Below, piece by piece: positions 43,717 to 54,201 of a stretch of DNA of 64,000 nucleotides. The stretch covers positions 37,812,701-37,876,700 of the forward strand of contig OX637396.1 in the NCBI GenBank assembly GCA_951799425.1, in the 5' to 3' direction. Position numbers and translations under genes: made by a program. The stretch's first letter is position 1, and every line of letters starts with the position of its first letter. The stretch is from Ilex aquifolium. Taxonomy: Eukaryota > Streptophyta > Magnoliopsida > Aquifoliales > Aquifoliaceae. The notes under the pieces are model-generated. The model had not been told where the DNA came from. It did no database searches and was given only the letters and a program-made list of their open reading frames with translations.

Positions 43717-44888
43717 TTTTTATTAAGAATACCATAAAACTGAAAATGGGACCAAAACATGGATCAAATTATGATGTAGTATTACTCACATTTACACTTT
43801 TACACATTTGAAAATTAAATTTTTTTATTATGGTAATGTCGTATCATTTAGTCTTTATTTTTGATCCAATTCTCATATATTTTGATACAATGGAACAAAA
43901 TTCATCCCACAATTTTTTTTCTTCTAAAAAATATTATTTTCTCTTCACGGCCCGCAATGTCAGATAACTCCATCAACACACTCTCCAATCCTGAATAATC
44001 TAACTAATCCACATCAACTTCTCTATTCTCTCTACCCTACCTCACTCTTATTTTCTTTACATTCACTTTAATTTTAAATTGTGTAATTAAATAAAAAATA
44101 TATTCTTATTTAAAATAAAAATATGGCACGATCAATGTTCAATTTTTGACATTTCAGAGTCTCTTTAAGCACAAGATTATTACTAACTGTTTATATATAA
44201 AATATTTGCCACCTCTTGAACACATTTTTTGGACTTAAGCTTGTAGCGGTATATCAATATAATAATTCAATACGAACTAAAAACAATCATCAATCCATTT
44301 CCTTTCTGCACTGTATTTTGTGTTTTTATATTCATGCATTACTTACAATATATTATTGATGCTAAATTTAATAGTTACTTGTGAAAAAAAAGAAAGAATT
44401 ATTTACAATTAAATTAATTTTTTTTTACCTAAGATTGATTATGATACAGTAAGCATTAAGAAAATCAATCATAGAACCAATTAAAGATAATATGTTAGCA
44501 AAATTTTCATACAACCTCTCATGATCTTGAGCCGGCTTGACAAGTTATTACCAAATGAAATACATTTCCTTACATCATAAAAGTGCACTCACTCGAACCT
44601 CCTCCTCCCCCACCCACCCGGATGGTGGAGGAGAATTGGTGAATTAGCCAGGATTTTTTTGTACAGAATAATAAGTAGCGGGTTAATCTTCAGAAATCTC
44701 ATTGTAAATGTGAAAACTTATACAAATAAAAATGCGGGAGAGATAAAAAAAGATGCAAAGTCGTTGGAGGGGATGAAGTTATTTGAATCTGCAACCACCT
44801 GCGTGCAGAAATGAACTCTTATTATTGGGTCATTCCCTCACCTTCACTCATCCGATCCTTATTTACGCCGTTTTCCCCTTGAAGAAAA

Positions 44889-47800
44889 TCACTTCTTTGT
44901 CAATGAAATTACTATGTTGAATGGCATTGTGGTCTTCATGGACATGTAGTCAACCACATTCTTTGTATACCTACCAAACAGACTGTCGATTATGGAGTCT
45001 CCAAAATGACTGGCCAAGATAGGTTCTGTCACAGCTCTCATTCCTTTTGCTGCAAAAATAGCTATTATTGTGTTCTTCTCAGACATATACTCTCTGTAAT
45101 TTTCATTGTGGTTCATGACATCCACTAGGGTTTCTTCAAAGACTTCTAGTCTGTTAATACTAAAAGACCCTTCCTTTTGAATAATAGACTCCACCTCATC
45201 CTTGTAGGGTGTGTAATATGGCATATTGAATGAATCAATGTCAGCCTCTTTGACCAGCCCCTGGAACCAAAACATGTTGGTTAGCATATTTGTATCCATA
45301 GTTAAAAAGCAAAAAAAAAAAAAAGTGACCCAAATAAGGATCGGGTGAGTGAAGGTTATAATGGTAAATTTGAGCCACTAGAAAATATTTATTATGTCAT
45401 ATCTTTTATTACAAATAGACCTATTTACTCTTAATACCATCCATTCTATTCTTGTGGGAGGGTTATAATGGTAAATTTGAGCCTTATACTGTCGGTGACC
45501 CAAATTCCTCCAATTAATACCACATATAAGGTGGTATTAATTGAAGTCATCTATATGGGATTAATAGTACTATAGCTATCGGATCAATATTGAAATTTGA
45601 AAATTACTACTACACACTAAAACGCAAACAAACAAAATATTATTGAGTCCCACGTACTATTTCACCCAATCTCATCCCCTTATACCACTATTATATTGCA
45701 AACAAACACACCTTGGGTGATTTAAGGATAAAATTGGTATAAGGGAAAGAGTCTTTCGTAACATTGTCATTTTTATACTAAAGCGTGATGACGAGACTCA
45801 TATCTTGAAAACAAGCATATAAACTAGACTATAAGCTAGCGAGAATTGCAGTGATATTTTGAAAAATCAAAAGTATATTTTCGCATTTCGAACTAATTAC
45901 ATGAGGTGTCATCGTAATTTATCCAAAGATTATACACAATCACAAAGTTCAATAGTGTTAGTAGTGAGTGGGATAGAATAGGGCAAAACCTCAGCCTCGA
46001 GGTCGAGTAGTGATTTTGTGAGCAAGTCCCAAGGGCAACAACAATCTTCGCAGGTGGGATCTTCAAGGCTCCTGCCAATAAACGTTAGGACCATACACCC
46101 ACCTGCTATTATTTCCTCAGACCTTAAGTGTATAAAGGTGAAGAAGTCCCTCTGAAATTGCTTCGAATAGGCTTCAAGCACGTTGGGAGGACTTGTCTTT
46201 GACATGTATATATTCCTTTTGTTATTCTCCAACCCTTCAGGAACCTGTATATATCATTGACCCATGCATGCATGTAGGCATTACAGACACGAATTGCAAA
46301 TTGGAACTAGCGTGGTTTGAGTTTAGTCTTGGTAGATTTGGGGTTAATTGGGCAGGCCCGTTAGACCCCGTTGTGCATGGTTTATTTGTTTGCAAAGAGT
46401 GGACTTGGGGTTGTGATGAGCTTCAACTATTTTGTTTAAGTTAGACTTGCATAATTTTTGTCCAGTCTCAACTCGTCAAATCGACTAAACCAAACTTGAG
46501 CTTGTGTTTCTGCTTAAACTCGAGTTTAGAATCGTGTTCAAGATCAAGTTCAGCTCATATATATACCTAAGGAGTCGAACAAGCCATGTTACAAAGAGCT
46601 TGACTTGTTTATTAAACGAGCTTTAGCATGAGATCTAACTCGGGTTGTTATTAATAGAGCTGACCTGGGAGAGCCAGTGAACACTGTAGGAGGAATGAAC
46701 AAAGTCTAAGCTCTTTCTTGGGAAAAGCCTCTGATAAAAAGAGCCTGGCATTGCCAATATGAAGGTAGGCCCAAATAGGTCTCCTTTCTCCTTCTTGAGC
46801 TTGTCAAAATAAAAGGAAAGTGATTTGAAAATAGAGTTGAAGTCATTTTCTGGAAGATCATTTAGGAACACTTGAAACTCAGGAACCTTATGACTATGTT
46901 GCTTGCACAAGCCATGAAAAATGTCGATAATCTCGGAGACGAGGACTAGAGTGTTTGGGCCGGAGGAGCAACCCAAATCTGATATCTTGAGACACTCCGG
47001 TAAGCCACCATTGATGTACATGTCTTTGATTGAATCCTCTATTACAGGCTTTGTCTTCAGTAGCACTGATTTCTGGAAGAATTTTTACAAATGATAAGTA
47101 ATTAACAACTATTTAGTTATAACTTTTGGTCCAAAGTAGATGTCATAATGGTTCCTGATGATACCCAAAATACACCCTAGACACGAGCTTAGAAAGAGAG
47201 CTCAGCTCAGGAGTTCCGGGAAAACAAGCAGAGCTCATCCAGCCAGGGACTGAGCTCTGCCAGCCGGTATTAAAACTCCCAGCTAAGGACACGAGATAAA
47301 CAGTACCAAGGGGACAGCAAGATGACACCGGATACCATTATAAAGGAAGTAGAACCAATCCAATTCAAATAAGCTAAGAAAGCCCAAAGAAGAGTCCAAT
47401 CCATTACCCAAGCCCAAGCCCACTAAAGAGGAAATTCTAGAGAATGTTAGATAAGAATTTGAATGTTAGATAAGTATTTGAATGTTAGATAAGTATTAGA
47501 ATGTTAGATTTGAATGTTAGATAGGTATTATTTAATTTGTGTGGTTTGGATTGATTCACGTTGTACGGCTAGGATTGATTCCCTACTACTATAAATAGAC
47601 CACCCATTTGGGTGTTCTAGGATCAAGAAAGAAGCAAAGCTTCTAAGAGTGAGTTTAAGAGAGAGTTCTCTTGAGATTCTTAGTATGCTCTGTGGTTGCA
47701 GTTTAGACTGATCTGCCACATCAGAAAAGATTTCTAGAGATTGAGAGTGTAAGTTGTGAGCTTACTATTGAGTGTTTGTTTCTCTCTCTCTCTCCCTCTC

Positions 47801-50800
47801 AAGCATTGTAAAACTCTCCGGAGTACCATCATGATTGATCAATAAAACATCCAGGCCCCTGTCGCCGTTCGAAGAGTGGACGTAGGTCATCCGAGACCGA
47901 ACCACTATAAATCTCTTGTGTTAATCTCCTTATTTACAGTTTCGCCATTGATTGCCTATTAATTGCTTATTAATTATACTCGTACACATACTTGACTGTT
48001 GATCTTGCACGAAGACCAATTTGTGCATCATCAGTTTGGCGCCGTCTGTGGGAATCGACTAGTTTTCCTACTCTCATCCAATCCATGGCAATCACTACCC
48101 GATCAATGAGCCAACAACCGGGAGAAAACAACCAGACTCACCGGGAGGAGGTCTCCCCTCCCATCGTGCCTGGGGAACCTTCTACTGTTACTCCCGCTAC
48201 TGGACAACAACAACTCTTGCAGACCACACAACTGCTCCAAGGAGGCGTCACCTCACCCTGTGGGAAGAGCCCCACTCACCCCAACAGGAGAGGAACAACA
48301 ACCTAATCATCCAGGGCACCAAGCAGCACCCTGCCATGGAGGCCTCGCCAGAGCGCCCGAAGGCCACACCAGGGTGCCCCTCGCCCAGTAGTCCCTCCTC
48401 AGCGTACAGGGAACTCACGTGTTCCCCCTCCTCATGTACCTGCGTAGGAGGACGAGAGAGAATGCCAACGACTCTCATACAGCTTACAGTCTGAACATGA
48501 TCTAGCAACAAACAAGGTAGACAAAAGGCGATCATCGCCGGGCGTTCAGCAGCAGGCGCCCAATCTCAGGCGTCCAGCAGTAGTGGATGCCGACGAAGGG
48601 TCTCGCCCCCTCTCACTAGGCACTCAACAGCAGGTGCCCAGCACCAGACGCCCAATCTCAGGCGTCCAGCAGTAGGCGCCCTGCCTCAGGGCAAAACAAC
48701 AGCCACCTATGGGCATTCAAAGCCAAAAATGTAAAGGAAGAAAGCCAAAGAGGAGTGCGGGACACACCTTGTAAGCCTCTGCTACAGCAGCCATCTACCG
48801 ACACTATACGTAGCTCGGCCTCTACGACTATGCTCTCGCGCAAATAGTCACCTCTGCCACAGCAGCCATCTACCGACACTATACGTAGTTCAGCCTCAGC
48901 TCATGCGGCCCTCTCTCAAGACGCCCACAGCTCTAACTTTGCTCTCATGCAAACAACCTGTCTCTCTCCAGGTAATCATATTAGATATTTTAATGTTGGG
49001 ATAACATTGTTCTTGCCAGGTACACTTTTGAAACTCAAGTCGTCTACACTTGAACCCCAACTCCTACAACAATACAACAGTCTAAAGACAACATAGTCTG
49101 TCAAGCAAAAAATACAAAGAGTCACACCCCTACTGACCCTCACTGTCTCCACTCACGTAATCACCGTCGTCATCAGACTCAGGGGCCTCGTAAGGCTTGA
49201 GGTCAGAGAGATCATTATAAGGATATGATACTGATGCCCTCCTCCTCAGCTCCTCATAGCCATCAACAAAAGCACTAGCCCTAGCTCTCTCAGCGGCATC
49301 CCTCTGAGCCTCCGCTCTGACAGCTCTCTCAAGTGCAACTCGAAGGTCAGTCTCAAGCTGAATAACCTTCGTCTGTGACAGCCTCAACTGCTCAGCAGCA
49401 CTCTCTCGTGTCTGCCGCTCGAGCTCAAGCTGCTTGTCGGCATCCTCTCGCGCCTGTAGAGCTAGCCCCACAGCATTCTCCCGCGCCTGCCGCTCTTGCC
49501 AAAGCTGATCCTCGGCAGTCTCACGTGCCTGCCTCTCAGCTGCTCGACCTTGGACTACATCCCTGATAGTCAGAGTATGATTGAAGAGGTAAGGCAAAGT
49601 AGCAGCCACCTGTTGACATTCAAAAGCGAAACAAAGAGAGATGAAAAACTAAGCCCGGGTATGCCGAAGAAAGCCATATACAAAGAAGGAATGTAAGACA
49701 TACCAGAGCAAAGCCTTCCACGGCGGCGTCGACCACTCCCTGTGGACCTAGGGAGGCTATCTCTCGAGCCTCAGCGCCGGTCACGAAGGTACAGAATCTT
49801 TCCTTTGCCAACTCCACGTTACTAAGCATGGACGATGAGGCACCGCCCTGAGAAATAAGCAGACCCTTTGCCCTAGTAAAGCATAGAGTCGGAACCTCGG
49901 CCTCAACGGCGCTAGGACCGCCCCTCGGAGGTGACGGAATATCAGCTAGAGGGGAAGGAGGAGCATCGCCTGGCTCTGCCTCCGCAGGGCCATCCAAGCT
50001 AGCGGCGTCTGTCCTCGCCCTCTTGAGGGCAGGAGGAGAAGGAGAAGGAACTGTCCTGGAGACATACACTTCTTCCACAAAAGATCTGACAATTGGAGGG
50101 CCTAAAGAAAACAGTGTAAGCCAATGGATCCTACTACACGGACTATTCAAAGAGACTAGTCGATGGTCAAAATACCTTTCTTCTTCGGTCTCAAGGAAGC
50201 TGTGGAACAGCCAACTGCTGACATGATCTCGGAGTGCTCCCTGCATGGGCTGTTCAGGACCATCTCAAGTAGACTCTTCTGGTCCTCAGTAAGGGTTGGC
50301 GGAGCTGCAAGAAAACAATCATCGTAAGGATAGGCACATGGTTACACTTGATAATCAAAGCAAAAGTCAAAAGTTAGAATCCTTACCTTGCTTAGTTTTT
50401 GGAATCGTACTCCAACTGGTAGGCACCCTGTCGCGATCGGACTCGGAGGCCCACTCGCCTCCAATAAAAAAGAACTTCTTCTTCCAATTATGGTAATTGG
50501 AGGTGAGCCCAGTAATAAACTTCTTCCTCCCTAACCTCGGGGAAAATCGGTACCACCCCTGGTGTGAAACGGGGTTTTCCAGAAGTATATAGGTAACCAA
50601 GAATTCCTCGAACGGGGGAGGAGCACTAGATCCGTGGGTCAACCGCCACAGTGCAAAGAAAGCTAATAAAACTCGCCAGCCATTCGGAGCCAGCTTCCCA
50701 GGAACTAAGGAAAGACGCTCAAAGACCCGACATATAGGTCCGGGAATCGGGAATCTCAGACCCGCCTCCAAGGCCCCCTCATAAAGCACTATGTCATCCG

Positions 50801-51768
50801 AAGAGTCGCAGCAAGCTGACTCATCAGCCTCCGCATGACGGCACAGTACCGAGGGAGGAATACGGTACAAGGAAATCAACTCCAAAATATCCTCGTCATA
50901 CTTAAAATAGCTAAAGAGAGTTGCTACCTCGGAAAGACTGCCTCCGTCATCAATCGGACCTTCTTCAGGATCCTTGGCAGTCTCCTGCTCGTCTGGGTAA
51001 AAATTCATCAAGAGAAAAAATTACACTCTGATCAAAAAAGAATACCCGTACCCATGAAAGAGAAAAGAAAGTACCGGGAACCTACCTTGAGAGCCAGGAC
51101 CATCCGTGGCGTTGATCGGTCGCTTCCTAGACTTGATAGGAGGAGACTGAACCATGCCATGGGCGCCGCCCAGTGCATCCTGGACACCTCCTGAAGTACT
51201 TGTAGCACCACCCAGTCCAAAACGGACATTCTCGGCGTCACCTGGAGACCCACTCTGCCGCTCACTCAGGCGCAGCGTCCCTTTAAATACGCCAAAAGGA
51301 TTATTTGAAATCCTCGTACTCGCGCCTGTCCCCCCACAGATGGTACCAAAGGGTCTCTCATGGGTCACCGGCACTGCGCCAAAGCCACCGCGAGAACAGG
51401 CGCCAAAATGGCCGAAGCCCAAAGGGGAGCCGCCCACAGGATTTGCGTCTGCCCATCCATTCCCACCGCCTGCGCCACGAAGCACACCATCTGGGCTGCC
51501 ACAATGGGCGCCGCCCACTTGTCCTTCGGCCTGAGCGCCGCCCGCTTCGCCTCTGTCGCCAACAGTGTCGCCTAGCAAGCCTCTATCGGCATGAGTGCCG
51601 CCGGCCAAGCTCCCTTCCCCATGGGAACCTTCAACGCGAAGACCCTTACGGATGAATGAGCCTCTAGTCCTCATTGATACTTGGATAGTGGAGGAAGGAA
51701 GAATGAATAAATGAAGTAGCCTTGAAGCCTCTTAAAAAGAGAGGGAAGCTCCTCCACATGCAAATAAA

Positions 51769-51804
<36 letters not shown>

Positions 51805-51837
51805 GGGCCAGCCGCCCATGTGGGCGGCACCCAAAGA

Positions 51838-51885
<48 letters not shown>

Positions 51886-53883
51886 AAAAAAGGGGGCCAG
51901 CCGCCCAGCTCTCCCTCTCCTAGCTGTACCCGAGCAGCTTACCAGATCTCTGCACTGTTCTCGCACAGACAGCCACCATATTCAACTTTACATTCTCTCA
52001 AGGGTCGCCCGATAAGCTTCAAAGCTTATAAATGAAAGATGAGCTCGTCAGCTCATAAATATACGATAAGCTTCAAAGCTTATAAATGAAAGATGAGTTC
52101 TTCAGCTCATAAATATACGATAAGCTTCAAAGCTTATAAATGAAAGATGAGCTCTTCAGCTCATAAATTTAAGATGAGCTCTTCAACTCATAAACTCAAG
52201 ATGAGCTCTTCAGCTCATATACATCCGATGAGCTCTTCAGCTCATAAATTTGAGATGAGCTCTTCAGCTCATAAATTCAAGATGAGCTCTTCAGTTCATA
52301 ACTTGAGCCAAGCAGCTCACGATGAACTATTCAATTCATAACTTGAGCCACGCAGCTCACGATGAACTATTCAGTTCATAACTTGAGCCAAGCAGCTCAC
52401 GATGAACTCTTCAATTCATAACTTGAGCCACGCAGCTCACGATGAACTATTCAGTTCATAACTTGAGCCAAGCAGCTCACGCTGAACTCTTCAGCTCATA
52501 ATATGAGCCACGTAGCTCGCGCTGAATTATTCAGTTCATGATATGAGCAACACAGCCCACGAAAAACTCCAATAGTTCAGAAAAGAGCCTAGGAGCTCGG
52601 AATGGGCCATTTAATTCCTTAAAAGAGCCCTGAAGCTCATGATGAGTTCCCTAGTTCATAAAAAGAGCCCGACAGCTCATAAAGTCAACAATTTTGCTTT
52701 AAGGAGCACTAAAGTACTTCTCGAAGCAATGGGAACTCGACAACCATAGGAAAAGCAGCAGCTCTCTGCACCTCGAGCTCATGCAAATCAAGGTCGATGT
52801 GTGGAAGTCTATCTCAATTCAGCATCGACTCAGCCCTTACCCAAGCTCGCTTGGGCCAAGGGCTGGGGGGCAACTGATGATACCCAAAATACACCCTAGA
52901 CACGAGCTTAGAAAGAGAGCTCAGCTCAGGAGTTCCGGGAAAACAAGCAGAGCTCATCCAGCCAGGGACTGAGCTCTGCCAGCCGGTATTAAAACTCCCA
53001 GCTAAGGACACGAGATAAACAGTACCAAGGGGACAGCAAGATGACACCGGATACCATTATAAAGGAAGTAGAACCAATCCAATTCAAATAAGCTAAGAAA
53101 GCCCAAAGAAGAGTCCAATCCATTACCCAAGCCCAAGCCCACTAAAGAGGAAATTCTAGAGAATGTTAGATAAGAATTTGAATGTTAGATAAGTATTTGA
53201 ATGTTAGATAAGTATTAGAATGTTAGATTTGAATGTTAGATAGGTATTATTTAATTTGTGTGGTTTGGATTGATTCACGTTGTACGGCTAGGATTGATTC
53301 CCTACTACTATAAATAGACCACCCATTTGGGTGTTCTAGGATCAAGAAAGAAGCAAAGCTTCTAAGAGTGAGTTTAAGAGAGAGTTCTCTTGAGATTCTT
53401 AGTATGCTCTGTGGTTGCAGTTTAGACTGATCTGCCACATCAGAAAAGATTTCTAGAGATTGAGAGTGTAAGTTGTGAGCTTACTATTGAGTGTTTGTTT
53501 CTCTCTCTCTCTCCCTCTCAAGCATTGTAAAACTCTCCGGAGTACCATCATGATTGATCAATAAAACATCCAGGCCCCTGTCGCCGTTCGAAGAGTGGAC
53601 GTAGGTCATCCGAGACCGAACCACTATAAATCTCTTGTGTTAATCTCCTTATTTACAGTTTCGCCATTGATTGCCTATTAATTGCTTATTAATTATACTC
53701 GTACACATACTTGACTGTTGATCTTGCACGAAGACCAATTTGTGCATCATCAGTTCCCATGAATATTGTGTGTGTGTGTGTGAGAGAGAGGGAGAGAGAG
53801 ACATATACCTGGAAGCTTGAATTATTGGCATAGCTAGATTCTCCATTGCCGCCATTCATGTGCAAAACGCTTTCAATTGCCAT
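44889..53883 (-). CDS. SABATH-family carboxyl methyltransferase, copy B, split by a retrotransposon in intron 1
   Basis: Four exons encode 369 residues: 53883-53809, 47072-46665, 46244-45990 and 45260-44889. All junctions are GT-AG and the frame is intact. It starts [19 protein letters not shown], keeps Gln25, has [10 protein letters not shown] at 57-66, [23 protein letters not shown] and HWLSQ at 157-161, and ends in SLTKK. It is clearly paralogous to copy A, with the same exon phases. Exon lengths are nearly identical: 75/75, 417/408, 255/255 and 378/372. Intron 1 measures 6.7 kb instead of 123 bp because a 6.6-kb LTR element sits in it on the opposite strand. Removing the element and one duplication leaves about 134 bp. 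Whether the intron is still spliced is unknown. The substrate is unassigned, as for copy A. Confidence 0.92.
47156..48033 (+). repeat. 5' LTR of the Tat-like element
   Basis: Starts TGATGATACCC and ends GTGCATCATCA. It contains CTATAAATAGACC (about 47591-47603) as a TATA box, AATAAAAC (about 47842) as a polyadenylation-like signal, and three to four copies of a GAATGTTAGATAAGTATT unit near 47450-47530. Confidence 0.93.
48085..48306 (+). pseudogene. Truncated gag-like start of the Tat-like element
   Basis: An ATG 50 bp after the LTR opens [16 protein letters not shown], the kind of start seen in Gypsy gag proteins. The frame closes after 73 residues, well before any gag domain. The rest of gag-pol appears deleted. 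Probably non-functional. Confidence 0.5.
48307..49129. repeat. Short-repeat region of the Tat-like element
   Basis: The motif CAGCAGGCGCCC/CAATCTCAGGCGTCCAGCAG recurs several times at 48540-48690. A block with CAGCAGCCATCTACCGACAC and CTATACGTAG occurs twice, near 48786 and 48860. No coding frame resembles retroviral proteins. Confidence 0.6.
49130..51674 (-). CDS. Five-exon antisense gene of the Tat-like element (putative gypsy-type transposon protein)
   Basis: On the strand opposite to the LTR element, five exons join into an open 733-residue frame: 51674-51086, 50992-50387, 50304-50176, 50101-49704 and 49609-49130 (2202 nt). Each donor is GTA-type, each acceptor is CAG or TAG, and phases match at all four junctions. 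Exon 1 is Gly-rich. Exon 2 carries [42 protein letters not shown] and [13 protein letters not shown]. These match my memory of the Pfam 'putative gypsy type transposon' (Transposase_28) domain. Exon 4 is Pro/Ser-rich, and exon 5 forms a long coiled coil ([17 protein letters not shown]) ending in an acidic [14 protein letters not shown] tail. A TA-rich TATA-like tract lies 100-130 bp upstream. The function is unknown. The start at 51674 is the first ATG of the frame. Confidence 0.82.
51772..51908. repeat. TA run and 37-base A run between short direct repeats
   Basis: A (TA)n tract at 51772-51800 is followed by an unbroken A run at 51841-51877. The sequence GGCCAGCCGCCCA occurs on both sides of the A run (about 51806 and 51895). 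It could be the promoter side of the antisense gene. Homopolymer length may be imprecise. Confidence 0.8.
52010..52700 (+). repeat. Satellite-like tandem repeats with AGCTCAT palindromes
   Basis: Three linked repeat types follow each other. A roughly 55-bp unit with AAGCTTCAAAGCTTATAAAT occurs three times (52012-52145). A roughly 27-bp unit GATGAGCTCTTCAGCTCATA occurs about seven times (52145-52300). A roughly 40-bp unit with GAACTATTCAGTTCATAACT then TGAGCCAAGCAGCTCAC occurs about six times (52300-52540). Decayed units reach 52700. All centre on inverted GAGCT/AGCTC motifs. Such arrays just upstream of the 3' LTR are known in Tat-lineage elements. Confidence 0.9.
52875..53752 (+). repeat. 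3' LTR of the Tat-like element
   Basis: 878 bp, the same length as the 5' LTR. I noticed no difference when reading the two side by side, and internal landmarks are offset by exactly 5719 bp. The target duplication GTTCC follows. Confidence 0.93.
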
Positions 53884-53919
53884 GATTTCCTAGTGGCTGC
53901 CTTCTTTCTGGCCACTTAG

Positions 53920-53927
53920 TATTTATA
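53920..53927 (-). promoter_or_regulatory. Likely TATA box of SABATH-B
   Basis: The minus strand reads TATAAATA about 37 bp upstream of the start codon, implying a very short 5' leader. The TTTGATTCAAC motif shared with copy A lies a little further upstream (about 53968-53978). Confidence 0.5.
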
Positions 53928-53974
53928 CAAATAGAAGAGCTCTACTTAACTCTTATATTTGATTCAACTACTAA

Positions 53975-54201
53975 CAATGTCAAAAGTAACACAAGTGATA
54001 ACAGTGACGAGTTGTAAATTCAGATGTCACGAGTTTGAGTCTTGCCAACCCTTTAGGGGTTAAGTTATGAGAGATTTATCCTTCATGAATACACTAGTCC
54101 CGGCATGGATGGTCTATCTTTCACCGGATCGGAGAGGAGATTAGTTGACGTACGCGTAAGGGTCTGAATACCCCTGACCATTGAATCAAAAAAAAAAAAA
54201 A
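53975..54201 (+). mobile_element. tRNA-derived SINE, copy 2
   Basis: An A-box-like TAACACAAGTGAT and a B-box-like GAGTTTGAGTC (about 54030-54040) stand in tRNA-like spacing. They are followed by a family-specific body (TATGAGAGATTTATC, TCATGAATACACTAGTCCC, GAGGAGATTAGTTGACG) and a poly(A) tail at 54188-54201. The body recurs in the split copy at 19360-20200. No target duplication could be set. Confidence 0.7.

Larger units (their letters stand above)
42939..44888. other. Intergenic region between the two SABATH genes
   Basis: About 2 kb of AT-rich DNA containing a foldback (about 43101-43479) and a Mutator-type MITE (43501-43716). The frame at 42914-43432 is low-complexity sequence of the foldback, not a gene. 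Confidence 0.55.
47156..53752 (+). mobile_element. Young Gypsy-type (Tat-like) non-autonomous LTR retrotransposon
   Basis: The 6597-bp element has perfect GTTCC duplications (47151-47155 and 53753-53757) and two 878-bp LTRs that I read as identical. A primer site TGGCGCCGTCTGTGGGAA lies at 48037-48054 and a purine tract GGGCTGGGGGG at 52860-52870. Between the LTRs there is a short gag-like start, a segment with short repeats, a five-exon antisense gene, A/T homopolymers and a satellite-like block before the 3' LTR. No protease, RT, RNase H or integrase motif was found on either strand. Antisense genes near the 3' end are known from Tat-lineage Gypsy elements, hence the assignment. Confidence 0.9.

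Noticed and set aside
51154..51655. Pro/Ala-rich plus-strand frames over the antisense gene
   Set aside because: They are mirror frames of the Gly-rich exon 1 of the antisense gene. The minus strand has matching splice phases and a domain.
52147..52341. Repetitive protein [13 protein letters not shown]
   Set aside because: It is a translation of the 27-bp satellite unit. No gene context, and it lies in the element's non-coding 3' region.
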